Made by a program: the position numbers and the translations under genes. A stretch of DNA of 64,000 nucleotides, taken from positions 1,034,001-1,098,000 of the forward strand of contig NC_025260.1 in assembly GCF_000740895.1 (NCBI RefSeq). The letters run 5' to 3'. Positions 1 to 9,841 of this stretch are shown here, piece by piece. The notes under the pieces are model-generated. The model was not told the DNA's origin. It did no database searches and saw only the letters and a program-made list of their open reading frames with translations. This DNA comes from Theileria orientalis strain Shintoku. Lineage: Eukaryota > Apicomplexa > Aconoidasida > Piroplasmida > Theileriidae. The stretch's first letter is position 1. Every line of letters begins with the position of its first letter.

Positions 1-1633
1 ATACATCATTACCATAAACTATTGTGCCGAGTAAATAGGGTTGTCTAGCAACAAACACGTCCGCCTTCATTGCATCATCCCATATGTACTCAACATACTC
101 GTCGGACCACTTATCGTTAATATCGAGCATAACTAACATGCCATCCTTCTTCATCAAAGATTTTTCTGATGTCTCAACAGATTGTGGAACTGGTTGAGCA
201 ACATGCTGAGGCTGTGGATCAAGGAGTTTGTATTCTTCGGGGATAAGCTTATGAGGGTCGGGTTTTTCCTGTGGTGCTTCTTGAATTTCAGGAACTACTG
301 GCAATAGTTCGGGTGGAACTTTGGGTGGTTCATGTATTTCAGGCACTACGGGCAAATGTTCTGGTGGCACTTGAGGTGCTTCTTGAAATTGTGGTATTGT
401 AGGTAATTGTTCAGGAGGTATTTGTGGTACTTGTTTGAAATTCTGTTTAACATGATGTAGAGGGTGCGGAGACTGTGGATGGTGCGGGCCTTGTGGTGTG
501 ATTTTAGGCTCATCAAACGGAAAGAATGCCCTCAAACTGACCCCCCCGTTGGCTAGGTGGAACACTCTAACCTCATAGGGGTATTTTCCGTCAGGGTCCC
601 AAATCAACTCATTACCCCTAACCACCAAGTCAAAAACGTACGGGTGTTCGAGGCTAAACACTTCTGCATTGTCGTTATAGTCCCTATAATAGTGTAGAAT
701 ATTGGTGCTCCTTCTGTCGTTGATGTTGAGGTGAACAAATATGTTCGATAAAGGTTGTGGTGGGAAGAGAGACAGTTGTGGCTGAACCTGCAAAGATGGT
801 GATGGTACGAAGGGTGCCTGGAACTGTGGTTGCTGGTAACGTGGAGGTAGTGGTTCAGGAGGTGGAAACTTTGCGATCGGGTGAGATAGTTGGCGAAGTT
901 GAGGCTGAACATTCTGATATCCTTGAGGATTGGGCTCATCTGTGAGTTGTAATTCAATGTCTGTGGCCGGTTCAGGGTCACTTTCATAGACTCCGTCATC
1001 CTCGTGGCGTGCAACCTTCTTGGTCTTCAAACTAGATTTCGGACCGTCCACGCTGACGGTCTGAACACTGTATCTTTTCATTTGTTTCTTCTGCTCAACG
1101 AAACCTCTGAGGAGCTGTGGCTTCACTGGCTTCGGTTGAACCTCAGGATCTGTAAATCCTGAGTTTTCTCCAGGGTAGAATAGCCTCATGATCCTTTTTT
1201 CGTTTTCTTTAGGGTATAAAACAACTACGTTAGGGTATCTGCTCGTGGTTGGCTCCCATAAAAAAGTGAATCCCCTTCTTATGGCCATAACTAAAAAGGG
1301 TCCCTTTGCGATGAAGACGTGGTGATCATCTTTGTACTTGTACTTCGTGTATTCTGTGTCGTTCGTGTTTGAGATATCTAGAACAAACAAGCGTAAAAAC
1401 GGATCTTGAAAACCGTCGTCGGAACTACGTGATATTTTGTCCGGTGGTTTTTTCACCTTTTTGGTATATTTTTTACCTCGTTGTGTATCGAATTCCACGT
1501 CTGTTTCCGCAGAATTGCTTTGACTATGGCTGCTATGTAGAGCACTACCGGAGTGGTCACAAGCGACTACGTATAGTCGGCAGAGTAGTACTAGCGATAA
1601 TATTTTACACCATGATAGTAAACCTATATTCAT
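1..1633 (-). CDS. Secreted PQ-rich FAINT-domain protein (SVSP-like), 3' end outside window
   Basis: An open frame runs without a stop from an ATG at 1633 through the left edge, about 544 residues, so the C-terminus is missing. An in-frame TAG lies three codons upstream of the ATG, which supports this start. The first ~25 residues (MNIGLLSWCKILSLVLLCRL...) form a signal peptide. A FAINT-like domain follows at about residues 40-150, then a proline/glutamine-rich linker. A second FAINT-like unit is at about 280-345, then repeated P-E-x-L-P-x-V-P-E-I type motifs, and a third FAINT-like unit starts just before the edge. FAINT (DUF529) domains plus PQ-rich linkers are typical of Theileria subtelomeric variable secreted proteins, which are exported into the infected host cell. 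The family call is by pattern and the host role is inferred. It could also be a non-SVSP FAINT protein. Confidence 0.8.
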   Translation of the reverse strand, partial: MNIGLLSWCKILSLVLLCRLYVVACDHSGSALHSSHSQSNSAETDVEFDTQRGKKYTKKVKKPPDKISRSSDDGFQDPFLRLFVLDISNTNDTEYTKYKYKDDHHVFIAKGPFLVMAIRRGFTFLWEPTTSRYPNVVVLYPKENEKRIMRLFYPGENSGFTDPEVQPKPVKPQLLRGFVEQKKQMKRYSVQTVSVDGPKSSLKTKKVARHEDDGVYESDPEPATDIELQLTDEPNPQGYQNVQPQLRQLSHPIAKFPPPEPLPPRYQQPQFQAPFVPSPSLQVQPQLSLFPPQPLSNIFVHLNINDRRSTNILHYYRDYNDNAEVFSLEHPYVFDLVVRGNELIWDPDGKYPYEVRVFHLANGGVSLRAFFPFDEPKITPQGPHHPQSPHPLHHVKQNFKQVPQIPPEQLPTIPQFQEAPQVPPEHLPVVPEIHEPPKVPPELLPVVPEIQEAPQEKPDPHKLIPEEYKLLDPQPQHVAQPVPQSVETSEKSLMKKDGMLVMLDINDKWSDEYVEYIWDDAMKADVFVARQPYLLGTIVYGNDV

Positions 1634-2429
1634 TTTATCCTAAAATTACAGCTCATCATGATACTGTATCCGATGCCGTTATAACTCATTCCGAGGGCAC
1701 CAGTAGTAATAGCACTGGATCTAGTACCGCCCGGAGAACAAGGAAACTATCTCTCAAATTACTAGATTCTATGAGATTCCATTTATTATTTTACATCTGC
1801 AATAGAATGTTATACGTATTTTTGCGATATTACTCAAAAGGTTCCATTTTCTCAAGGACTTTTGCTCGGTTGCTTTCCTATAGACATGGGGATTACATTG
1901 AAAGTGCACATTATTTACGTTTTTTCAATTTATATATAATTCACACTTTTTACAAAAATATTACATGTTGTCAATTTATCTGAATAGTGTATAGAATTTT
2001 AATTGTAAACCACACCTTCAACTATTTATAGTTAATTTGGTCACTAAACATATGTTTTAATACTGTTGTATAATATATTTCAAAAATGTTATAAAACTTA
2101 TATTTATACTGGAATTTTTAACTCCCTTTTTTCACATTCATTGATTCCACTCTTATCAATTTCTACTCATTTTTCTATACCATTGTTAATTACCTTACTC
2201 TTCTCCTCATAATCACCAAGACTCCATACTATTTATTTTAATATTTTCATTTTCACTATTGAACTTGTTATTTTTTCTGTTTTATTATTTATATTCAACA
2301 TAGTTCGATAATATTATACCATATGTTTATTGGTTATTGTTTGTTATTTTGGCTTTTTTCATATTTCATTTATTCAATTGTAAATTAACACATATATACA
2401 TTATGGAAGTTAAACAAACAATGTATCAC
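1634..2429. other. AT-rich intergenic spacer
   Basis: No credible coding frame was seen. It is the 5' flank of the leftward secreted FAINT gene and ends where the first copy of the duplicated module begins. Confidence 0.6.
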
Positions 2430-2609
2430 GTTAACTGACTTTTGTTGGTATCTACACTGGTTAATATTGCCAGATGACATGTATTATGAAAAGATTACAC
2501 ACTTAACACAATTCACATATATGATAATTTATATCACATATAATTAACATTAGATGATCGTATAACTAATACTGATACTGATGTATAATTGTATCTGGTC
2601 TTATATACA

Positions 2610-2735
2610 CTACTGTAGGTCAACAATAACTACGAACTGTGGAATCTCTAGTAGATCCTTGATGTTCCTAATAGCTCTATTGTGCCTTGATAACGCCTCT
2701 CTGATCTGGGAATGTTGCCCGTTTGTCAAATACAT
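2610..2735 (-). pseudogene. Possible relic exon of a bacterial-type ribosomal protein S2
   Basis: A 41-residue open frame on the minus strand contains IKDLLEIPQFVVIVD. This resembles the conserved uS2 segment with IKD, then (L/I)P and a V-I-V-D strand. The rest of an S2 protein is not seen on either side in this block. An identical reading frame lies in the second copy at 9154-9279. I read it as a fragment carried along with the duplicated block. The match is short and judged by eye, so chance resemblance or an unplaced exon of a real gene remain possible. Confidence 0.3.
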
Positions 2736-2752
2736 GAAAATTAATATTTCAG

Positions 2753-3044
2753 ATGTGGAATAACATACAATCAAGAGTGGACCTCTCATATAACAGTACG
2801 ATCGACGTTGGAGATTCTCTGTTTATCGAACTGTGTTTGTACCTAATGCTACAATTTTCCAGGTGAAATCAATAGCACAGTGTGTTTTCTGATTCTTAAT
2901 TGACCCACTTGTTACAAAGGTATGTATTTTTGATTAAGCCCTCTACTCATCCCCCAGTAACTTCACTGATTTTTGACCAACTAGCTAATATCCTATCACA
3001 TTATCGACATACAAACGTCATATTTGAGTTCGATATTAGCCTAG
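2753..3044 (+). pseudogene. Possible 5' fragment of an NAD kinase-like gene
   Basis: Two exons join in frame: 2753-2862 (ATG start, ends AG) and 2920-3044, across a 57-nt GT..AG intron. The joined product reads into YVFLIKP, then PPVTSLIFDQLANILSH, then a V-I-F-E-F-D strand. This resembles the N-terminal strand-helix-strand of Pos5-type NAD kinases. No later exons with the GGDGT motif appear before the FAINT gene at 3298. The counterpart in copy 2 (9297-9406, 9464-9588) differs mostly at non-synonymous sites, which suggests no constraint. The family call is tentative. Confidence 0.3.
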
Positions 3045-3297
3045 GTTGTGGAGTTTAATCCTGATTTTGTGTAATATTAATAGATATATACATAAGTAAC
3101 ACTTTTATAAGGATTCGATTAAGTAACCATCCTCGGGTATCATCAATCTGTACTTAACAGTCTATAAAATGATAATTCAAAGTTATCATTTTTAAATTAA
3201 ACTGATTTAAATTTAATAAAACAGTTTATAATTGTGATATCGAGGAGAAATCAAAACATTACATTTGTATTTGTACTATATTTGCTACCATCCATAA

Positions 3298-4510
3298 ATG
3301 ACCATATTTCCGTTGTTTAAAAAATTTGTATTTATATATTTAATATTAATTTATAATGTTAGAGTATACTCACAAAACAGCCAATCTGGATCCGGTGGTT
3401 CAACTGGACAAACTCAGTCAAAAGGTGGAGCAAGTAGTGGTCAATCAGCTAGTACACCAGCAGGAGGAGCATCTACACCTAGGAGTGGTACTCAACAACC
3501 TTCAAGTCAACCAGCTAATGAAGGTACTGGTACAAGTCCAACATCGGGAGGTGGCACTCCACCAGCCAGTCCTGCCAGTGGTACCGATGGTAGTGCTAAA
3601 GCTAGTGAAACTACTAATAAGACGGGAGTTGAACTTAGTCTTAAAGCTACAGCTTCTACTGACCAGTTTGATCACAATAAAAATAATAAAATAGTCACTT
3701 ATACGGCTAAAGATACCTATGGTTTCAAATCGGTTAAAACAGGTGATACTGTTGTCTGGAGCACTACTAATGCCAGTGAGTATGCCAGTAAAGTAGTTCT
3801 GAATGGCAAGGGTAATAAGAAAAAAGAAAACGGTTACCATTCATATGTCAAATGGAACTACCAAATCATATAGAAGAGAAGCGAAGGGTAAGCCTTGGAA
3901 TGATGTGAGTTCGGAAAAAACGGGAATTGAATTAAATTTGGAAAGTTCTGAAGGAACCGATGAATACGATCGTAAAGAAGATAATAATAAAAGGGATATA
4001 ACTTTTACTCCCAAAGATAGCAAAGCCTTTAAATTGGTTAAAAAGGGTAATGATGAAATATGGAAGACAGACAAGGCCGACCAATTTGCAAGTAAAGTGG
4101 AGTTACATAATTATGAACATGATGGTGAGCACGATGTTACCATTACACTTCCTGATCAAAAGACCAAGAAGTTTATTAAACCTCATAAAGAATCATGGAA
4201 AGAAATTGACCCTAATGGAAAAACAACCGTAACAATGAATGTTCACTCTGAAAAGGAGAGCTGTAAGTACAGTATTACAGTAGAAGGGACGAAAAGAACA
4301 TACGAAGCCAAGGCTGGAATCGTTTTTAATAACGTCTTGGAATGGGATGGATCAACTAAATACGATATATGGTCAACCAGTAACCAGGCTGAATTTTCAA
4401 AGAAAGTGGTGAGAGAGGATAAGAAAGTAACGATACACATTGGAGATGATGGTACTTCCACTAAGACGTTTAACAAAGGTGCAGATAATAAATGGATAGC
4501 AGCCACTTGA
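3298..4510 (+). pseudogene. FAINT-domain secreted protein gene, frameshifted copy
   Basis: An ATG at 3298 opens a frame with a signal peptide (MTIFPLFKKFVFIYLILIYN), a S/G/Q/T/P-rich low-complexity stretch and the first FAINT domain. The frame ends at a stop at 3871-3873. A second frame from about 3830 to 4510 continues the same protein with FAINT domains two and three. Against the intact paralogue at 9842-11392 there is a net 4-bp gain next to the A-run near 3822-3832, which breaks the frame. Downstream of the shift the first ~24 codons are strongly diverged, then similarity is high to the stop. It also lacks the triple 114-bp repeat of its paralogue. It could be a recent pseudogene or an assembly error in the A-rich run. 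Confidence 0.85.
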
Positions 4511-4908
4511 CCTAGATTCTAATCCAGAACAAGTTGAAATCTCAATGGTAACCTACATTAGAATCTGAAACACAAATATATAATGTCATAAACAAAATGT
4601 GTTATATATTAAAGATAGTTAGACAATTTTTAGCTAGTTAACACTACTGCGGAAATAGTACCATTGTGAGTCGACGGGTAAGATAAACAGCTGATGTTAC
4701 AAATGTTGTTAAAAACTGATAGAAGAATGGTATGAAAATATAGTATAGTAATGAATTGAACTGAAACTGAATAAAATAGCAGATAATCAGATTGTATAAA
4801 ATTATAATTAAAATTGTTGAGCAGACTTACTAAGAATTAGTAAAATTGACACCACTTGGGGGATCTATATATTCACAAAGAACGATTTAAAGCCTTCTTC
4901 AATAGTAA

Positions 4909-5076
4909 ATGGGAAAAATGTGTATGTGTATAGGAAAGTGTGTTTGTGTCACATTGGTGCTTGTAGCAGTAGCAATACTAATTGGTTCAGTGTATATTTC
5001 ACTCAATATACGGAATCTTAAACCAATAAAAGATGAAATTGTTTCGAGAGCCAATAATTTAAGAGAAGCTGAGTAG
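4909..5076 (+). CDS. Small single-pass membrane protein, hypothetical
   Basis: The open frame codes for 55 residues starting MGKMCMCIGKCVCV. A cysteine-rich N-terminus runs into a hydrophobic helix (VTLVLVAVAILIGSVYISL), followed by a basic/polar tail. Past the TAG the same frame continues with a coding-like stretch ending at 5136 (LKKLECHSCKKPRLVLGN). A 36-nt GT..AG intron (about 5041-5076) would splice in frame to that alternative C-terminus containing a CxxC. I do not recognise the family. It lies 100 bp upstream of the histone-fold gene on the same strand. Composition and the membrane helix argue for a real gene, but no homologue is known to me. Confidence 0.4.
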   Translation: MGKMCMCIGKCVCVTLVLVAVAILIGSVYISLNIRNLKPIKDEIVSRANNLREAE

Positions 5077-5176
5077 TTTCTGAAAAAATTGGAGTGTCAC
5101 TCTTGTAAGAAACCCCGTTTAGTGTTGGGTAATTAAACTTTTAATTTAGTCTATTTTTGTATATTTTATAGTTAAA

Positions 5177-5841
5177 ATGAGTGATAGAGTAATTCCTAAC
5201 TATCGAATCAAGAGGATTCTAGAAATAGATGAGCATATGCCCCGTATGAACAAAAAGGCTTTGTATACCCTCGGAAAGTCACTGGTTCGTTTGTGTAGAC
5301 TAATAGTCATGTTTAGAAAATATTTTTACAAGAGTACGCAAAGGATATACACAAACATATAGTAAATACGGGATCTTCTTACCCAGTAAAACCACAACAC
5401 ATAGGTACGAATATACACTTATATATTCAGCTATTGTATCTTTTAGCTTATAAGTAGTAATGCAATCGACTGATACATAATTGTTGTTCAGTTAATGTTT
5501 CATTCGACCCAAGGTTTATTAAGTACGAGTTTCTCACACACGCGAAGCAGATTATAGAGACACAGGAACATGAAACGGAATCCATCAATAAATTAATGAA
5601 TTCGGAGCATAAACATAAAAGTGGGTCTACTAGCAGTCACTTAAAAACGGAGATGGTCGATGATTTATCGAAGAAAGTCGATACAAATAGTTATATTTCG
5701 AATGTAGAGTGTAAAATAAATAATACGAGTGGCAAAAGTAGTGTTACGAACACTGGGCTTAAGAGAAATGGTAAATCCCCGGGAAAAACTGCCGATAAGA
5801 GACAAAAAAACTCCATTCTCAGCTACTTTACAACCAAGTAA
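5177..5841 (+). CDS. Histone-fold protein, CHRAC15/Dpb4 (NF-YC-like) family
   Basis: Three exons join in frame: 5177-5284, 5317-5404 and 5492-5841, giving 181 residues. The introns are 32 and 87 nt with GT..AG ends. The N-terminus (IPNYRIKRILEIDEHMPRMN, then KALYTLGKSLKIFLQEYAKD) matches the H2A-like histone fold of NF-YC/CHRAC15/DPOE4 proteins: R-I-K-x-I, a short loop, then the long middle helix. The third exon supplies the C-terminal helix (DPRFIKYEFL) and a polar tail. Family members pair with an NF-YB-like partner in DNA polymerase epsilon or ISWI/CHRAC remodellers. The extreme C-terminus, KNSILSYF, resembles a PCNA-binding PIP box with K in place of Q. Which complex it serves cannot be told from the sequence. 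Confidence 0.75.
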
Positions 5842-6053
5842 CGAATGTTGCTCGCCACATTCCAGTTTTAGCACCTCAATATTTATACTAATTCAGTTAT
5901 ATGTATAATTAACCAATGTGTCCACCACGAAGTGGAAGACTGATGAATGTGTTTACATACTACCTCATCGCCGCCCCATGTCGAAATAAAATAGTTGATT
6001 TATAGTTCACAGATCCGAATACTGCTCTTTTAAACTCATAACTAATTTGAAAA

Positions 6054-6612
6054 ATGGGACGTATGTATGGGAAGGGAAAGGGTATCTCGTCGTCGAGTAT
6101 CCCCTACGGCAGAAAGCCCCCGTCATGGCTGAAGACGAAGCCTTTCGAGGTGGAGGAACAAATAGCCAAACTGGCGAAAAAGGGACAGACGCCGTCCCAA
6201 ATCGGCGTTTCACTCCGTGATTCCATGGCCATTCCGCAAGTTAAGGCGGTAACAAACAACAAGATCCTTAGAATCCTAAAAGCCCAAGGTACCTTTATTT
6301 TTTAATAACTTAGCGTAGTAGAAGCTAGAGCACTTTTATATCGTAGATTTAGTGTATTTCTTATGCAGCATTGCTTACTAAAATTTTATAGGCCTCGCTC
6401 CTGAGATTCCCGAGGACCTCTACTTCCTCATAAAGAAGGCTGTTTCCATGAGGAAGCACATGGAGCACAACCTGAACGACAAGGACTCCAAGTTCAGGCT
6501 CATCTTGGTGGAGTCCAGGATCCACAGACTCGCCAGATACTACAAGAAGAAGCGCCAGCTGCCAGCGACCTGGAAGTATCAGGCGTCCACAGCTGGAACT
6601 CTGCTCGCCTAA
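6054..6612 (+). CDS. RPS13: 40S ribosomal protein S13 (uS15)
   Basis: Two exons, 6054-6288 and 6392-6612, join in frame across a 103-nt intron. The product is 151 residues, the usual length of eukaryotic S13. It begins [20 protein letters not shown], then WLK, and has the family's IGVSLRD motif. The C-terminal uS15 domain has [34 protein letters not shown] and a terminal LLA. It binds 18S rRNA in the small subunit. Exon 1 is cut just after AKAQ/G, the same point where many apicomplexan S13 sequences are continuous, so the join is secure. It converges on the riboflavin kinase gene, with 152 bp between stops. Confidence 0.97.
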
Positions 6613-6764
6613 TTTACTAAGATTCACGCCATACGCGTTACTAAATTGTCCACATTCGTTGTATATATGTTTACATCATGCAAATACGTATCAAGCGAGG
6701 GGCCTGAGCCTAGGACGCTCCGCCTATGTATAGGGTGTAAGATGCACATCAAAAGATCAGTAAA

Positions 6765-7346
6765 TCAGCAGGTGGCGTCCATAATTGCCTTATGCAGGTG
6801 TAGGTCTTGCTGAATTGCCTGTATCAGCGATTCCAGCGAGTCGAACTTTGAGTCAGTTCTCAAATACCCCTCAATGGTGAGGTGTATCTGCTGGTCCAGC
6901 AGCGAGTGCCTGAACTCGTGGTACAGGTACGTCTCTATTGAGTAGTTTTCGCCAAAGAAGTGCGGGTTGAACCCGATTGAGACGATTGCGTCGAGTTTCC
7001 GGTCCCTGGCCACCTCTGAATTTCCTGCAACATACGCGTATCCGATGTATACGCCTGCCACATCATTACTCTACGACTACCACTTGAGCCTTTTCTAGCT
7101 ATATAAGAGCCACCAGTCAGTATTATCAGCTATATCTAGCACACTGTCATCTACCGACATACTGGTCAAATTAACCCGTATATTATCTACTACAATTCCT
7201 ATGTTACCTGTGATTAGGTGTGGTACGTTTTCACACCGTAAGTTTGCTGTTGGAATCCCTAAGAGTGGCCATCCGCGTCCATTTCCTGGGAAGACGGTCC
7301 CGATCAGCGTTATTTTATTGCTGCAAATAGTGAATTCAACTGCCAA
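6765..7346 (-). CDS. Riboflavin kinase (flavokinase)
   Basis: Exon 1 is 7208-7346 and exon 2 is 6765-7054; the 153-nt intron (7055-7207) is phase 1. The product is about 142 residues, close to monofunctional eukaryotic flavokinases. Diagnostic motifs are PGNGRGWPLLGIPTANL (FMN/ATP site, with the PTAN signature), then TGVYIGYAYV, VSIGFNPHF and IETYLYHEF (the E is the expected catalytic/metal-site region), then GYLR and SLESLIQAIQQDL. The enzyme phosphorylates riboflavin with ATP to make FMN. No FAD synthetase domain is attached. Start at the first ATG (MAVEFTICSNK), which leaves the normal short N-terminus. Confidence 0.92.
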
Positions 7347-7675
7347 GTATTGTTAAATGTCTATTTATCTTTATATACCTCAGTTGCAGATATGATCCTA
7401 TTGTGCCAGTAACGTCTGAATCCAAACGACTTAGGAGATCAACCTTTCTGCCTCTAAACACTAATGTGTGTATTCAATCAACAGTGGTAGAACTATGTTA
7501 TAGTCACCTATGTATTATATAAACAACATCTATGTGTACCTGTAATTCGGTCTACTGATCATCGATTTAACTACATTTTGATTACTGTTGAACATTTGCA
7601 GAAATGCTGAACAATTGTTACGTTCTTATCAATTAAATATACACTAATCTACCAATTGTGGTACTAGCGGTGGTG
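7347..7675. other. Short intergenic stretch
   Basis: About 330 bp between two leftward genes. I see no open frame or repeat in it; it holds the 5' flank of riboflavin kinase and the 3' flank of the next gene. Confidence 0.5.
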
Positions 7676-8562
7676 CTATATCGTAATACCTTTTACTTTA
7701 CTTATAAACGAATCATTGGTCGATACGATTTTATATGACTCGAATGCGCTCTTTAAAACAGACTGTGGCACCTCGTCGAGGTGCGAAACTATTGTACAAC
7801 ATTTCGACATTGCTGGCAAAAACTCTACACATACCATCAGTCGTTTAAATATTTAATCGGCTGGTTACCTTTAATTGTTAAGAACTCGGCGAGAACAGAT
7901 GGCAGTGAAGTTACGAATATGAATTTACATTTCGAAGGCACTCTATTTGATATCAGTTCACATATTGTAAAGTCAACGTTGTTGAATCTTCTGTCGGTGC
8001 TAATTCCCTTGCCATTACTACTTGTGCAGTTGTAACCTTCAAAAACGCTTGTGTTGTTATAAAATCCTAGTAAGACCAAGTCGTAAACAAAATTGATTAA
8101 TTTGGCTACATTTACATAGTTTAATTTTTTATTATATTTTTTTACAAACTTGTTGTTTTCAACAAAAATCGAGTACAAACTTGCGTTGTTAAATATGTTA
8201 CAGAGTGAGTTAAGTTTTGAGTCGGTGGCGGTTTCGTTTTTGTTTAAAATTTTACTCAAAATGGCTAGTGTGTCATTAATGTGTTTAGAATCAAGGGATT
8301 CTAATTTCAAAAGCAGCCGTATGATATCCCTAATTGACTGTGATAATATATTGTGATTAGAAGTGTTTGTATTTGTATGAGTAGTGTCGTTTATACTAAT
8401 ATTCCATGGAGATATTAAATTGTCTTCAATAGCATTAGCAATCGTACCCAATAGATTAATAAAACAACTTTTATAATTAAAAAATAAATCATCAGAATCG
8501 ATTATTAAATATGTATTTAAAATCTTTGAACAATTTGATAAATTAGTCATATTTGATAACAT
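7676..8562 (-). CDS. Hypothetical helical protein, intact copy
   Basis: Exon 1 (7869-8562) starts MLSNMTNLSNCSKILNTYL. A 56-nt intron (7813-7868) joins in phase 1 to exon 2 (7676-7812), which ends at a TAG after KVKGITI, giving 276 residues. The unspliced frame would stop a few codons into the intron. The protein is leucine-, asparagine- and serine-rich with predicted helices and no signal peptide, membrane span or motif I recognise; an alpha-solenoid is possible. It is transcribed divergently from the Hsp110-like gene, whose promoter it shared before the duplication. The first 80 codons and the promoter are repeated at 11509-11970. Confidence 0.7.
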
Positions 8563-8960
8563 ATGTAATGAAAAAATACATTAAACTAATGAAAAACTTG
8601 TTATTATCAATTAATATTATACATATAAAATTATTATAAATTTATACTAGTACATAATTAATATATATATTAATACTTGTTATTATCAATAAGATTCTTA
8701 TGCACTATACAAGTTATGTCAATTTAACATACAATAACTTAATTTATATCAATTTATTTATCGTATATATTATTTTATAAAAATGAATAATAATAGAAGC
8801 AACACAAATAATTTTGTTGTCGTTGGAGTTGATTTTGGTGGAGATTCCTGTAGAGTATCCCTTTTGGATAAAAACGATAAAATAACTCTGCACGTCAATC
8901 GAGTTTCAAATAGACAAACTCCAACTATAGTTTCATTTGATAAAAGAACAAGGTAATAAT
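8321..8960. repeat. Flanking duplication block Y, copy 1
   Basis: About 640 bp matching 11509-12148 with only a few substitutions (offset 3188). It contains the first 80 codons of the leftward hypothetical gene, the divergent promoter region and the first exon of the Hsp110-like gene. Together with copy 2 it brackets the second FAINT module, like a very long target-site duplication. Confidence 0.93.
8783..8952 (+). pseudogene. Orphan first exon of the Hsp110/TPR gene
   Basis: The 170-bp exon and its GT donor are identical to 11971-12140 (protein start MNNNRSNTNNFVVVGVDFGG). The duplicated FAINT module begins about 20 bp past the donor, so no later exons follow here. The functional copy is the right-hand one. 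Transcripts might still arise because the upstream promoter region is also duplicated. Confidence 0.88.
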
Positions 8961-9841
8961 GATTTATGAATATGTTAACTGACTTTTGTTGGTATCTACA
9001 CTGGTTAATATTGCCAGATGACATGTATTATGAAAAGATTACACACTTAACACAATTCACATATATGATAATTTATATCACATATAATTAACATTAGATG
9101 ATCGTATAACTAATACTGATACTGATGTATAATTGTATCTGGTTTTATATACACTACTGTAGGTCAACAATAACTACGAACTGTGGAATCTCTAGTAGAT
9201 CCTTGATGTTCCTAATAGCTCTATTGTGCCTTGATAACGCCTCTCTGATCTGGGAATGTTGCCCGTTTGTCAAATACATGAAAATTACTATTTCAGATGT
9301 GGAATAACATACAATCAAGAGTGGACCTCTCATATAACAGTACGATCGACGTTGGAGATTCTCCGTTTATCGAACTGTGTTTGTACCTAATGCTACAATT
9401 TTCCAGGTGAAATCAATAGCACAGTGTGTTTTCTGATTCGTAATTGACCCACTTGTTACAAAGGTATGTATTTTTGATTAAGCCCTCTACTCATCCCCCA
9501 GTCACTTCACTGATTTTTGAGCAACTAGCTAATATCCTATCGCATTTTCCACATACAAACTTCATATTTGAGTTCGATATTAGCCTAGGTTGTGGATTTT
9601 AATCCTGATTTTGTGTAATATTAATAGATATATACATAAGTAACACTTTTATAAGGATTCGATTAAGTAACCATCCTCGGGTATCATCAACCTGTACTTA
9701 ACAGTCTATAAAATGATAATTCAAAGTTATCATTTTTAAATTAAACTGATTTAAATTTAATAAAACAGTTTATAATTGTGATATCGAGGAGAAATCAAAA
9801 CATTACATTTGTATTTGTACTATATTTGCTACCATCCATAA

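Larger units (their letters stand above)
2430..4575. repeat. Segmental duplication block X, copy 1
   Basis: This block is nearly identical to 8974-11456 over its non-coding left half and its coding right half. The left boundary is sharp: both copies begin with the same gttaactgac at 2430 and 8974, with unrelated sequence before it. Similarity stops shortly after the FAINT gene's stop codon, around 4575 and 11456. The block carries two gene relics (2610-2735 and 2753-3044) and one FAINT gene with its upstream region. Copy 2 is longer by three 114-bp repeats. Only scattered substitutions separate the copies in the non-coding half, so the duplication looks recent. Confidence 0.93.

Noticed and set aside
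1369..1983. 204-codon plus-strand frame with hydrophobic stretches
   Set aside because: It lies antisense to the signal-peptide start and first FAINT region of the leftward secreted gene, whose protein features are far stronger.
2581..2763. 60-codon plus-strand frame conserved in both module copies
   Set aside because: Conservation reflects recent duplication of the whole block; the opposite strand reads more like a known protein segment.
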